DNA from: Erythrobacter sp. KY5
GTDB lineage: Bacteria; Pseudomonadota; Alphaproteobacteria; Sphingomonadales; Sphingomonadaceae
Length of the DNA: 64,000 nt
Direction: 5' to 3'
Assembly: GCF_003264115.1 (NCBI RefSeq)
Contig: NZ_CP021912.1
Span: 2,835,001-2,899,000 of the forward strand
The notes below the pieces were generated by a model. That model ran no database searches and was not told where the DNA came from. It was given only the letters and a program-made list of their open reading frames with translations. Below are positions 1 through 7,664 of this stretch, piece by piece; the stretch's first letter is position 1, and every line of letters starts with the position of its first letter. The position numbers and the translations under genes are program-made.

Positions 1-219
1 AGGCTCTTCTTCCGGCTGGCTTGGCCCGGAACTATTAATTTGCATGATGCGTGCCAATCAAGTGCGCACGCCTGTTTCCCGCCTGTAAAAACAGGCAAGA
101 CCGCGTAGCACTGTCGAAGTTTCAAGATTGGTCGGAAGCTGGGTGGGGACCGCCGTGCAATGACAGCCCCCTTGCCCGTTTTTCACCGTTATAAAATGGT
201 GTGCTGGTTGTTGTGGCGC
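1..219. other. Non-coding left edge of integrated element
   Basis: I see no convincing gene here. There is a short perfect inverted repeat, GCCTGT-AAAA-ACAGGC, at 81-96, with no T-tract after it on either strand. The stretch lies downstream of the minus-strand gene that ends at 220, so the hairpin could help end that transcript, but this is weak. Confidence 0.4.
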
Positions 220-573
220 TTACGCGCTCGCCTCGCGATTTGATTTCCTTTGATTGTTTTTCAAAGGCGAAAACCGGTGTTCGCTCGGTGAGTTATCACC
301 AAGGAGCTTCAGCCCGAGGCGATAGCGCGCATGGCGATAAGGCCCTTCGATCTCTGTCGAGATTTCCAGCCCATCCTCGCGCAAGGCGTGGATCGTGCCG
401 CCAAGCCGCGTATGCCAAGGAAGCGTATCGTGCTGCGTAATGCCGCCGGGGCTTTCGACCAGCATGTCGAGCACGATAGCCCGCTTGCCTCGGTAAGCCC
501 ATTTGCGGCCCTCTGAGTCACGATATGCGGTTTTGGCGCTGTCGGCTCGCCTGTAGCCTTCTAGCGCGCTCAC
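220..573 (-). CDS. Small winged-helix-like protein of the integrated element
   Basis: A 117-residue basic protein. The middle (about residues 32-75) reads like the winged-helix domain often found in phage and island proteins: a helix with KRAIVLDMLVES, then WHTRLGGTIHALREDGLEI, which resembles the recognition helix and wing. Function is unknown; DNA binding is inferred from this pattern only. The start is GTG at 573, sharing four bases (GTGA) with the stop of the gene upstream, so the two are translationally coupled. The gene belongs to the same minus-strand cluster as the AlpA-like protein and the integrase. Confidence 0.6.
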   Translation of the reverse strand: MSALEGYRRADSAKTAYRDSEGRKWAYRGKRAIVLDMLVESPGGITQHDTLPWHTRLGGTIHALREDGLEISTEIEGPYRHARYRLGLKLLGDNSPSEHRFSPLKNNQRKSNREASA

Positions 574-824
574 AGCGCATCCTCAGGAGTCTGAGCAATG
601 CCGTCGCTCTCTGAAGAGCGTCGGTCGATCAGATCCAACCAATCAATGGCCGATTGGATTGCAAACTCCACTGTAGAGCGAGGCAAGGCGAGCCATTGCT
701 CATTCGTGTTGCTTTCACCCCGTGGTCCGAGGTACATCGGAATTGCTGTTGCTAGGACTGTAATGGCATCGGGGGTTGGTGTTGGCGCACCGCCCCCACT
801 CTTTGCGCGATTAGGCGGCTTCAT
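570..824 (-). CDS. Hypothetical 84-residue protein of the integrated element
   Basis: I do not recognise the family. The 84 residues have a basic N-terminus, a Gly/Pro/Thr linker (GGGAPTPTPDAIT), and an acidic helical C-terminus. The ATG at 824 was chosen because GGGAGGTG, an excellent ribosome binding site, lies just upstream; the open frame runs further up but lacks such a site. The start overlaps the end of the AlpA-like gene by 14 bases and the stop overlaps the next GTG start, so three genes form one tight minus-strand transcript. Confidence 0.6.
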   Translation of the reverse strand: MKPPNRAKSGGGAPTPTPDAITVLATAIPMYLGPRGESNTNEQWLALPRSTVEFAIQSAIDWLDLIDRRSSESDGIAQTPEDAL

Positions 825-1035
825 CTTCACCTCCCTTGACGATTGGCAGGCTCGCAGCCCAAGCTTCGGCATCTTCGATTGCGATGCGAGTGGCACTACC
901 GAACTTGCGCAGCTTAAGACGACCAGCCGCAGCCTCACGGTAAAGCGAAGTCTTGCCGATGCGATAAAGGCTACAGAAGTCTGCGACGGTGAGGAGTTTA
1001 CTAGGTCGCTCGGCCCATTGGTTTGAAAAACCCAT
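811..1035 (-). CDS. AlpA/excisionase-like helix-turn-helix protein
   Basis: A 74-residue protein with one MerR/excisionase-type fold: LLTVADFCSLYRIGKTSLYR forms the helix-turn-helix, followed by the typical wing KLRKFGSATRIAIEDAEAW. Proteins of this size and pattern (AlpA family, Pfam HTH_17) regulate excision or gene expression in integrated elements. The ATG at 1035 was chosen because AAGGAAAAG lies just upstream. It sits next to a tyrosine integrase on the same strand, so an excisionase or element-regulator role is likely. The region upstream carries two inverted repeats that could be its operators. Confidence 0.75.
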   Translation of the reverse strand: MGFSNQWAERPSKLLTVADFCSLYRIGKTSLYREAAAGRLKLRKFGSATRIAIEDAEAWAASLPIVKGGEDEAA

Positions 1036-1057
1036 GGCTTTTCCTTTCTTGCTTGGT

Positions 1058-1124
1058 CTCCCAATGCGCTGGGAGTGGGGTGAAACCGCGACGAACGCCA
1101 CGGACGCCTAGAGAATCCTCTAGG
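1058..1124 (-). promoter_or_regulatory. Two inverted repeats ahead of the AlpA-like gene
   Basis: Two palindromes lie just upstream of the AlpA-like gene: CTCCCA-N6-TGGGAG at 1058-1075 and CCTAGAG-AATC-CTCTAGG at 1107-1124. The second has 7-bp perfect arms and imperfectly extends into GACG/CGTC. Placed between the integrase stop and the start of the element gene cluster, they are candidate operators or excisionase binding sites. No protein binding is shown by sequence alone. Confidence 0.4.
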
Positions 1125-1286
1125 TCGTCTCGCTAAGCAAGAGTGATGAGCCCGTTTTATTGACAGAAATTCCCCCTTGATCTGTGGATAGCGGGGATTC
1201 GACCTTAAGCTGGCACGCATCCGACATTTCTGTGGCACTGCTCCACTAGCAACCAACAGCTTATCTACTCTGTCATTGGTGCTCGG

Positions 1287-2465
1287 TCAGTTTGCCACAA
1301 GTTTCAGGATGCGGCCATCGGCGGAACCTACGCAATACGCAGCCCACACGTTCATCAACTGCCGACGCTTTTCGAGCATGGTTCCACGCTGATATGCAGC
1401 TACCGTCTTGTCGCTCACCACATGCGCCAACGCTGCCTCTGCTAGATCAGATGGCCAATTCGTTTGCTCGCCCACCCAATCCCTGAAAGTTGAGCGGAAG
1501 CCGTGCGCCGTCACGCCAACCCCCATGTCGCGCAGCGCTTTCGTGAGCGTCATATCGGACAAGGGCTTTCCGCGTTTCTGTCCCGGAAAGACAAGGTCGG
1601 TGTACTCGCGTCGGTGCGGCTCCATCCCTTCGAAAAGCGCCACGGCTTGCGGCGAAAGCGGAACCACGTGCTCGCGCCCTGCCTTCATTCGTTCGGCTGG
1701 CACGGTCCAAGTCGCAGCCTCCAAATCCAGCTCGCTCCACGTCATCAACCGAACTTCGCCAGAACGCGCGGCAGTCAGGATTGCAGCCTCCAAGGCCAAT
1801 CGGCCCATGCTTTCGGTTTCCCGTAGTTTGCCCATAAACTGGGGAAGCTCGGAGTATGGAAGTGCGGCGTGGTGCTTGGTCTTGGCGCGCTGTCTTGGCA
1901 GTGCCTTGTCTATGACGGGAAGTGCGAGCGCGGCATCGCGATAGCCTTTGCCGACCGCCCAATCGATCACGGTGTTAATGCGTTGGCGAAGCCGCCGCGC
2001 AGTTTCCGGTTTCTCAAGCCAAATCGCGGCAAGGCAGTCACGAACCGCCGCCGCGTCAACGTCTGCGACCGATCGATTACCAAGCGTTGGCACTGCATAA
2101 GTTTCAAGCGTATTGATCCATTGCGCCGAATGCTTTGGGTTCTTCCAATTCGGCGCGTTTTCCGCATGCACCGCTTTTACGGCGTCCGAAAACGTTGGGA
2201 TACCAGCCGCCCTAGCTCTTTCCGCAACCGGATCGATGCCGCGCTCAATCTTCTCGCGAACTTCGCTTGCTCGCTCTCGCGCCAGCTTGAGAGGAACCTT
2301 GCTCGCACTGCCGATTCCGATGTCGCGCCGCCGCCCGTCTTTCTGCACTCGGACAACCCAGCTTTTCCCTCCACGTTTGCCGATAACGAGATAAAGCCCT
2401 TCGCCGTCGCCATAGCGCCCTGGCTCCTTTGCCGCCTTCACCGATGCTGCTGTCAGCCTCGCCAT
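1287..2465 (-). CDS. int: Tyrosine-recombinase integrase (P4 type, DUF4102 arm domain)
   Basis: A 392-residue site-specific recombinase that integrates and excises its element. Residues 1-80 form the DUF4102 arm-binding domain (YGDGEGLYLVI, GGKSWVVRVQKDGRRRDIGIG). The catalytic domain shows the first Arg (TAARSGEVRLMTW), the HxxR box (HGFRSTF), the later His (AALAHVVSDKT) and the Tyr nucleophile in AAYQRG. Length and layout match P4-like integrases that use tRNA 3' ends. It reads toward lower coordinates and begins 168 bases from the 3' end of tRNA-Ser, the usual geometry when the element has inserted there. It appears intact, so the element may still be mobile if its far end survives. Confidence 0.95.
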   Translation of the reverse strand: MARLTAASVKAAKEPGRYGDGEGLYLVIGKRGGKSWVVRVQKDGRRRDIGIGSASKVPLKLARERASEVREKIERGIDPVAERARAAGIPTFSDAVKAVHAENAPNWKNPKHSAQWINTLETYAVPTLGNRSVADVDAAAVRDCLAAIWLEKPETARRLRQRINTVIDWAVGKGYRDAALALPVIDKALPRQRAKTKHHAALPYSELPQFMGKLRETESMGRLALEAAILTAARSGEVRLMTWSELDLEAATWTVPAERMKAGREHVVPLSPQAVALFEGMEPHRREYTDLVFPGQKRGKPLSDMTLTKALRDMGVGVTAHGFRSTFRDWVGEQTNWPSDLAEAALAHVVSDKTVAAYQRGTMLEKRRQLMNVWAAYCVGSADGRILKLVAN

Positions 2466-2633
2466 AACCTTACCCCAACCTTGCCGTAACCTTTGGGTCT
2501 TCCCACACTTTATCCCACACGCTAGCGCGGTTGGCAGGGAACGGCAAGGCTCGGCTAGGCGCGTCGAACGCCGCTAACTCCCTCTATCTCAGGGGCTTCG
2601 TCGAAAGGTGGGGTTCGGCTAGGAAAGCGTAGG

Positions 2634-2723
<90 letters not shown>

Positions 2724-2728
2724 GCATC

Positions 2729-2834
2729 TGCCTGCACTATCGCTTTGCCGCTTGAGCGCTGGCGTCTTGCCTGCGCTATCGCTTCGCTGCTTGAGCGCTG
2801 GTGTCTTGTCTGCGCCGCCACTTCGTCGCTTGAG
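2729..2834. repeat. Three imperfect 39-bp tandem repeats beside tRNA-Ser
   Basis: Units at 2729-2767, 2768-2806 and 2807-2834 (the last partial) share a core with CTTGAGCGCTGG and TGYCTGC. Units 1 and 2 are nearly identical; unit 3 is diverged. The period is 39 bp, a multiple of three, but no convincing gene runs through it. The array lies directly behind the 5' end of tRNA-Ser, in the tRNA promoter region, and ahead of hspQ. Origin is unknown; replication slippage is a simple explanation. Confidence 0.7.
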
Positions 2835-3014
2835 GACGAAAGATGGTGCGCCGATCTGGTCCAACCGACGACAAGGAGCGCGCCCGTTAGCGCAGGCTCA
2901 GCCGCTTGCCAAGCCCTGTTCGCGACCATTTGGCACCAAAAGGCGGGCATATCTTATTGGCAACAAGGGCGCGTAACTTGTTTTGCACGTGCGAAGGACC
3001 ATATTCTGAAAGCT

Positions 3015-3395
3015 ATGGAACGCGCTCACTTCTTTTCCAGCCAAGCGGGACGGACCATCAACGCCCCTCGCTCTTCACGCAGCCGGTTCGGCATTGGCGA
3101 GGTTGTACGCCACCGCCTGTTCGATTTCCGCGGCGTCGTATTCGATATCGACCCGGTCTTCGCCAATAGCGAGGAATGGTACGAATCGATCCCCGAAGAA
3201 ATCCGCCCTCCCCGCGACCAGCCATTCTACCACCTCCTCGCCGAGAACGAAGAGTCGAGCTATGTCGCCTATGTGAGCCAGGGAAATCTCGTCGCTGATC
3301 CTAGCGGTGGGCCGATCGACCATCCGACCGTCCCCCAGCTGTTTGAGCAGTTCAAGGACGGTCGCTATCGGATGCGGCGCAGCCTCACGCATTGA
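3015..3395 (+). CDS. hspQ: Heat shock protein HspQ
   Basis: A 126-residue protein of the HspQ/YccV family, which binds hemimethylated DNA and in enterobacteria acts as a specificity factor for Lon protease. The diagnostic core is FGIGEVVRHRLFDFRGVVFD, then PFYHLLAENEES, YVAYVSQGNL and a tail with the family's acidic/aromatic pattern. It is slightly longer than the 105-residue E. coli protein because of an N-terminal stretch. The open frame continues upstream into the tandem repeat, but the ATG at 3015 with GAAAG ahead of it fits the family. It stands alone, facing the ABC permease gene. Confidence 0.85.
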   Translation: MERAHFFSSQAGRTINAPRSSRSRFGIGEVVRHRLFDFRGVVFDIDPVFANSEEWYESIPEEIRPPRDQPFYHLLAENEESSYVAYVSQGNLVADPSGGPIDHPTVPQLFEQFKDGRYRMRRSLTH

Positions 3396-3425
3396 TGCCC
3401 CGCGGCTGGCTGGGCCATCGCCGGG

Positions 3426-4280
3426 CTAGCTCTTAAGCTTCCAGCCGGTGCGCAGGACGGCATAGACCGCAAAAGCGATAACAAGATTAAAGACCGCGAT
3501 GCCGATGGCGGCCATCGTGACGGCGCTCGCATCTCCGATATCGCTTTGCCCGAGGAAGCCATAGCGGAAGCCCGAGATCACGTAGAAGAACGGGTTCGCA
3601 CGGCTCACAGCCTGGAAAGCGGGCGCGAGGTTGTCGATGACGTAGAACGTGCCCGACAGCAGCGAGAGGGGCGCAATCACGAAATTGGTAATCGCGGCGT
3701 TGTGGTCGAACTTCTCGGCCCAGATCGAGGTCGCAAGACCAAGCAGCGCCAGCATCACAGCTCCCATCAGCCCAAACCAGATCACCGCCCAAATGTGTGT
3801 CACGGCCAGAGAAACGCCCGGCCAAAGCGCCATCGCGAGCGCAACCGTGCAGCCCACAGCGATCGCCCGCGTGACAGCAGCCGCCACGATCCCGCCCATC
3901 AGCTCTCCGGGAGAAAGCGGCGGCATCAGTAGGTCGATAATCGTCCCCTGGATCTTGCCCGAGAGCAGCGAGAAGGACGAATTGGCAAACGCGTTCTGCA
4001 TCATGCCCATCACGATCAGGCCCGGCGCAACGAAGCTTGCGAACTCCACGCCAAGCACTTCGCGCCCTCCCCGGCCCAGCGCGACCGTGAAGATTACGAG
4101 AAACAGCAGCGTTGTGACCGCCGGAGCCCAGATCGTCTGCGTCTGGACCTTGAGAAACCGGCGCACCTCCTTCATATAGAGCGCGAAAAGACCCACGCGG
4201 TTGATGCCGGTTATCACCGGGACACCGCGCTCCGGGAAGTTTCGCGGACTATTGGGGTTTGCTGAAAGCTCGTCTGCCAT
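3426..4280 (-). CDS. ABC-2 type transporter permease
   Basis: A 284-residue inner-membrane protein with about six membrane segments and a cytoplasmic N-terminus. The pattern, with FLKVQTQTIWAPAVTTLLFL early, ASFVAPGLIVMGMMQNAFAN in the centre and FYVISGFRYGFLG near the end, matches the YadH/DrrB-like ABC-2 family that works with a separate ATP-binding subunit. No ATPase gene is next to it, so its partner must lie elsewhere. The substrate cannot be told from sequence. Start ATG at 4280. Confidence 0.88.
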   Translation of the reverse strand: MADELSANPNSPRNFPERGVPVITGINRVGLFALYMKEVRRFLKVQTQTIWAPAVTTLLFLVIFTVALGRGGREVLGVEFASFVAPGLIVMGMMQNAFANSSFSLLSGKIQGTIIDLLMPPLSPGELMGGIVAAAVTRAIAVGCTVALAMALWPGVSLAVTHIWAVIWFGLMGAVMLALLGLATSIWAEKFDHNAAITNFVIAPLSLLSGTFYVIDNLAPAFQAVSRANPFFYVISGFRYGFLGQSDIGDASAVTMAAIGIAVFNLVIAFAVYAVLRTGWKLKS

Positions 4281-4372
4281 GGGAAAGGTCGCCTAAGGCC
4301 TCTGGCAAGATGTGACAAGCAACCTATCTAGGGCCCGAGGACAAGTTCGGGCACGACAGGAACGGATGTTTT

Positions 4373-5080
4373 ATGAGTTGGACTGACGAGCGCATCGCAA
4401 CGCTCAAGAAAATGTGGGAAGGCGGATCGACCGCCAGCCAGATTGCAGAGGAATTGGGCGGTGTCAGCCGCAACGCGGTGATCGGCAAGGCACACCGCCT
4501 CGGCCTCAAATCGCGGCCTTCTCCGGTCAAGACGAACGAGAAGAAAAAGGCCGCGGCCAAGAAAGCGGCACCCAAACCCGCGCCAAAGAAGGCGGCGAGC
4601 AAACCGGTGGCGAAGCCCGCCGCAAAGCCCGAGCCCAAGGCCGACGCTCCGGCAGCCGAAGCTGAGAGCGAAGCCGCCAGCGCGAAGGCAGCAGATCCCA
4701 AGTCCACAAATTCGCAAGCCATTCCCAATCCCACGCCAAACCTGCCGAAGATCGTCTCGGTCGGCCCCGGCGGCTTTCTGCGACAGGGCCCCGGCGACCA
4801 GCAGGCACCGATCCCGCCCGCACCGCCGCGTCGCCTTGTCCCCGCCAAGCCGAGCCCCGAGATCGCGGACAAGACCAGCCTGCTTGACCTGTCGGACAAG
4901 GTCTGCCGCTGGCCGATGGGCCATCCGGGTGAGCCTGATTTCCATTTCTGCGGCGAAGCGGTGAACCCCGGCTTCCCCTATTGCGTCGAACATTGCGGCC
5001 GCGCTTATCAGGCACAGCTGCCTCGCGGTGCGCGCCGTCCCCCGCCGCCGCTTCCGTTTGGCGGTCCGCGGGTCCGCTAA
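4373..5080 (+). CDS. gcrA: GcrA cell cycle regulator
   Basis: A 235-residue alphaproteobacterial cell-cycle factor. Family members bind sigma-70 RNA polymerase and activate promoters carrying GANTC sites methylated by CcrM. The N-terminus starts MSWTDERIATLKKMWEGGST and contains the helix-turn-helix SRNAVIGKAHRLGL, both diagnostic. A long Lys/Ala/Pro-rich linker (about residues 50-130) joins it to the C-terminal RNA-polymerase-binding part with CRWPMGHPGEPDF, FCGEAV and PYCVEHC, whose Cys/His pattern is typical. A strong terminator follows at 5097-5138. Confidence 0.95.
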   Translation: MSWTDERIATLKKMWEGGSTASQIAEELGGVSRNAVIGKAHRLGLKSRPSPVKTNEKKKAAAKKAAPKPAPKKAASKPVAKPAAKPEPKADAPAAEAESEAASAKAADPKSTNSQAIPNPTPNLPKIVSVGPGGFLRQGPGDQQAPIPPAPPRRLVPAKPSPEIADKTSLLDLSDKVCRWPMGHPGEPDFHFCGEAVNPGFPYCVEHCGRAYQAQLPRGARRPPPPLPFGGPRVR

Positions 5081-5096
5081 CAATCACAATCACGTA

Positions 5097-5138
5097 AGGC
5101 CCGGCCGCGCACCAAGCGCCGCCGGGCCTTTCTGTTTT
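5097..5138 (+). terminator. Rho-independent terminator after gcrA
   Basis: A perfect 9-bp stem, AGGCCCGGC at 5097-5105 with GCCGGGCCT at 5121-5129, is followed by TTTCTGTTTT. It ends the gcrA transcript, so the DUF1993 gene downstream should have its own promoter or rely on read-through. Confidence 0.85.
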
Positions 5139-5154
5139 CAGGAAGGAACCGCCC

Positions 5155-5679
5155 ATGCCGCTCACTCTTCACGCAGCTTTTGTCCCGAGCGCACTCCAGA
5201 TGCTTGGCACCGCATCGCATCTTCTCGACAAGACCGAAGGCTGGTGCGCGACACGCGAATGCGACCATTCGGCGATCCTTGGTGCGCAGCTGATCGATGA
5301 CATGTTGCCCTTTACATACCAGATCAAAAGCGTTGCGGAGCATACTGCGGGCGCGATCGCAGCGGTGCGCAAGGGGGTTGCCACTCCCGACCTCAATCCC
5401 CCGCCTTCCACATTCGATGCGCTGCGCGAAAAGCTGGATGGCGCAAAAGAGGCTATGAAAGCGCTCGACGAAGAAGAGATGGAAGACTGGATCGGGCGCG
5501 ACATGCGCTTTGAGTTCAAGGAAACCCGGCTCGCTTTCACGGCTGAGGATTTCCTGCTGAGCTTTGCTCAACCCAATTTTTATTTCCACTGTAGCGCCGC
5601 CTACGCCATCGCCCGCCACTTTGGCGTTGAGATCGGGAAGATGGATTACATGGGCCGTGTCCGCGCCCGTCAGGGATGA
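5155..5679 (+). CDS. DUF1993 family protein
   Basis: A 174-residue soluble protein of the DUF1993 family, a DinB-like four-helix bundle group of unknown function. The N-terminal ASHLLDKTEGWC, the central LIDDMLPFTYQIKSVAEHT and the tail FLLSFAQPNFYFHCSAAYAI ... MDYMGR match that family. The His residues in these helices resemble the metal ligands of DinB-like folds, but metal binding is not shown. GGAAGGAA precedes the ATG. Its stop overlaps the start of the DUF481 gene (ATGA), so the two are coupled. Confidence 0.85.
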   Translation: MPLTLHAAFVPSALQMLGTASHLLDKTEGWCATRECDHSAILGAQLIDDMLPFTYQIKSVAEHTAGAIAAVRKGVATPDLNPPPSTFDALREKLDGAKEAMKALDEEEMEDWIGRDMRFEFKETRLAFTAEDFLLSFAQPNFYFHCSAAYAIARHFGVEIGKMDYMGRVRARQG

Positions 5680-6641
5680 AGCGCATGCGTTTCAAGAACA
5701 CGCGCATCGCAGCCCTTGGGCTAGCAATTGCTGCGCCGGCCTTCACTGCACAGGCGCAGCTGCCCGAACCGGTGCGCGCGATGATCGATGCGGCCATCGC
5801 CACCGGCGACGAAGAGAAAGTGCGCACGGTCATCGACATTGCCCGCATGACAAATCCGGATGATGCGGGCGAGCTCGACACCATACTCGCCGCCTACGAG
5901 ACGGACCTCGCCGCTGCGCAAGCGGAGGCAGCGGCGCTTGAGGAAGCGGAAATACGCAATGCCGGACTGTTTGAAAACTGGAGCGGGCGCGGCGAGCTTG
6001 GCGCATTCAACTCGACCGGCAATGCCTCGAACACCGGTATCACAGCCTCGCTGCGCCTGACGCGCGAGGGGATCAATTGGCGCCACAAGCTAAGCGGGCG
6101 AGCCGACTACCAGCGCAATAACGGCGTCACCACGCGCGAACAGCTCCTCGCCACCTACGAACCGAACATCAAGCTGAACGACAGGCTCTTCGTTTTTGCG
6201 CTGGCGCAATACGAGCGTGATCGCTTTCAGGGATTTGCGGGCCGCTACGCAGTATCTGGCGGGCTCGGTTACCAGATCTTCGACAACGACACGCTTAAAC
6301 TATCGGCCAAAGCAGGCCCCGCTTACCGCGTTACCGAGTTCGTCGACGGTTCAAGCGAAAGCAGTATCGCCGGACTGATCGGGATGGATTTCGACTGGAA
6401 CATCACGGACCGGCTTACGCTCACTCACGACACCAACGCTGTTGCCGAAGCCGGCGGGAATGCCACGGTCATCATCGACAGCTCGAACACCAGCATCAAT
6501 CTCATCACGGGTCTTGATGCAAAGATCAGCGACAATCTCTCCGCCAGGCTGTCCTATGCTTACGAGTATGACAGCAACCCGCCCGCAGGCGCGGTCAAGA
6601 CCGACACACTGAGCCGGATCACGGTCATTTACGACTTCTGA
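5676..6641 (+). CDS. DUF481 (YdiY-like) outer-membrane protein
   Basis: A 321-residue exported protein. Residues 1-28 form a signal peptide ending in TAQAQ. Residues 30-100 form an acidic Ala/Glu-rich helical region. The C-terminal two thirds is a run of alternating hydrophobic beta strands (WRHKLSGRADYQRN, LFVFALAQYERDRF, LGYQIFDNDTLKLSAKAG) ending in ITVIYDF, whose last residue is the aromatic expected for an outer-membrane barrel. This matches DUF481. Its function is unknown. The start overlaps the DUF1993 stop; ATG at 5685 is an alternative start. Confidence 0.85.
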   Translation: MKRMRFKNTRIAALGLAIAAPAFTAQAQLPEPVRAMIDAAIATGDEEKVRTVIDIARMTNPDDAGELDTILAAYETDLAAAQAEAAALEEAEIRNAGLFENWSGRGELGAFNSTGNASNTGITASLRLTREGINWRHKLSGRADYQRNNGVTTREQLLATYEPNIKLNDRLFVFALAQYERDRFQGFAGRYAVSGGLGYQIFDNDTLKLSAKAGPAYRVTEFVDGSSESSIAGLIGMDFDWNITDRLTLTHDTNAVAEAGGNATVIIDSSNTSINLITGLDAKISDNLSARLSYAYEYDSNPPAGAVKTDTLSRITVIYDF

Positions 6642-6664
6642 GCGTGGCGCTCATGAACGGCGGA

Positions 6665-7363
6665 TCAGGTCTCTTCGCCAAACTCCGCTAGGGAGCGCAG
6701 ATATTCGACGTCGCGAACGGTCAACGTGCGTCCGTCGCGCGCAATGATGTCCTGGCTTTCCCATTCGGACAACAGCCTGCTCACATTCTCGCGCGCCAGA
6801 CCTGCAAAGGCACCAAGGTCGCTTTGACTCGGATTGTAGAGCAACCGGCCATCCGTGCGATCCTTGTCGACAAGACGCACCAGCGCTCTGGCAAGGCGGG
6901 GCCCCATCGAGAAGGTGCGGTCGCTTTCGATAATGAGGTTTTGCTGCCTCACGCGCTGCGCCAGCTCGCGCATGATACGCGCTACCGATGCGGGGCTGGA
7001 GGAGACGGCTTCGAGAAAATTCTTCGATGGCAGCAGCAGGACGCTCGATTCGACGACCGCGGTGGCCGTTGCGGTGCGCGGCCCGCTGTCCAGGAGGGCA
7101 ATCTCGCCAACCACTTCGCCCGGTGCGCAATAGCTGAGAATGATCTCGCGACCGCCAGCGCTCACGAATCCGATCTTGAGCCCGCCAGACAGGACGTAGA
7201 CCGCGTAGTCGCCATTCTCGTCGCCCTGATTGATTACGACATCGTCGGGTTTCAGATCCCTGCGGGTGGCATCCTTCAGCAGCGCTTCGATCTGTTGAGG
7301 GTCAAGCGCCATCAACAGGCTGTCAGGAGGCAGGTTGGCCATCATGTCACTCAAGGCTTCCAT
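6665..7363 (-). CDS. Crp/Fnr family transcriptional regulator
   Basis: A 232-residue regulator. Residues 10-125 form a cyclic-nucleotide-binding domain, with the phosphate-binding cassette PGEVVGEIALLDSGPRTATA keeping the Gly-Glu and Arg-Thr positions that contact cAMP in true CRP proteins. The C-terminal part (about 145-232) is the winged helix, with FAGLARENVSRLLSEWESQ as the recognition helix. There is no N-terminal Cys cluster, so an oxygen-sensing FNR role is unlikely. ATG at 7363 is preferred (GGGAAAAAG upstream) over an upstream start at 7414. A perfect CRP-type palindrome lies 128 bases upstream, which hints at autoregulation. Confidence 0.88.
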   Translation of the reverse strand: MEALSDMMANLPPDSLLMALDPQQIEALLKDATRRDLKPDDVVINQGDENGDYAVYVLSGGLKIGFVSAGGREIILSYCAPGEVVGEIALLDSGPRTATATAVVESSVLLLPSKNFLEAVSSSPASVARIMRELAQRVRQQNLIIESDRTFSMGPRLARALVRLVDKDRTDGRLLYNPSQSDLGAFAGLARENVSRLLSEWESQDIIARDGRTLTVRDVEYLRSLAEFGEET

Positions 7364-7392
7364 CGCTTTTTCCCACCATGCAAAAGTGATCG

Positions 7393-7412
7393 GCACGCGC
7401 AATCGCGCGTGC
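7393..7412. promoter_or_regulatory. Inverted repeat upstream of the Crp-like gene
   Basis: GCACGCGC-AATC-GCGCGTGC is a perfect palindrome with 8-bp arms, 30-49 bases ahead of the Crp-like ATG at 7363. It lies in the probable 5' untranslated or promoter region and could act as an operator or a leader hairpin. Nothing more can be said from sequence. Confidence 0.45.
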
Positions 7413-7490
7413 ATACCGTCTTAATGCCTTGGTCTGAAACACTCTGATTGCAAAGGACTTTGCGTCCGGCTGTCCCAAGAATGGTTAATT

Positions 7491-7506
7491 TGTGACGGCC
7501 ATCACA
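7491..7506. promoter_or_regulatory. Perfect CRP-type binding palindrome
   Basis: TGTGACGGCCATCACA matches the TGTGA-N6-TCACA consensus of CRP at every conserved position. It lies 128 bases upstream of the Crp-like regulator start and no other gene starts nearby, so autoregulation is the simplest reading. The regulator's recognition helix differs from E. coli CRP, so binding is an inference. Confidence 0.6.
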
Positions 7507-7595
7507 GACCGACGATGCGATTCGGCCTAGATAGGGTTCCAGCAAAGAGATTCTCGGAGCGACCCGAGCGGAGGGCTGTCCCCTACCGCCGACTT

Positions 7596-7623
7596 GGCCC
7601 ACACTTCGGGGGGAGTGTGGGCC
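7596..7623 (-). terminator. Strong hairpin after the SpeE-like gene
   Basis: Perfect 10-bp arms GGCCCACACT and AGTGTGGGCC flank an 8-base loop, 42 bases downstream of the stop of the minus-strand SpeE-like gene. There is no clear T-tract, so this may be a processing or stability hairpin rather than a true intrinsic terminator. Confidence 0.5.
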
Positions 7624-7664
7624 ATTTGCATGTCACGCGTAGTCTTTCGGCTGTCCTTCGCATT

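Noticed and set aside
2729-2834. A possible CRISPR array at the 39-bp repeats
   Set aside because: The units are contiguous with no spacers, there are only three, and no cas genes are near.
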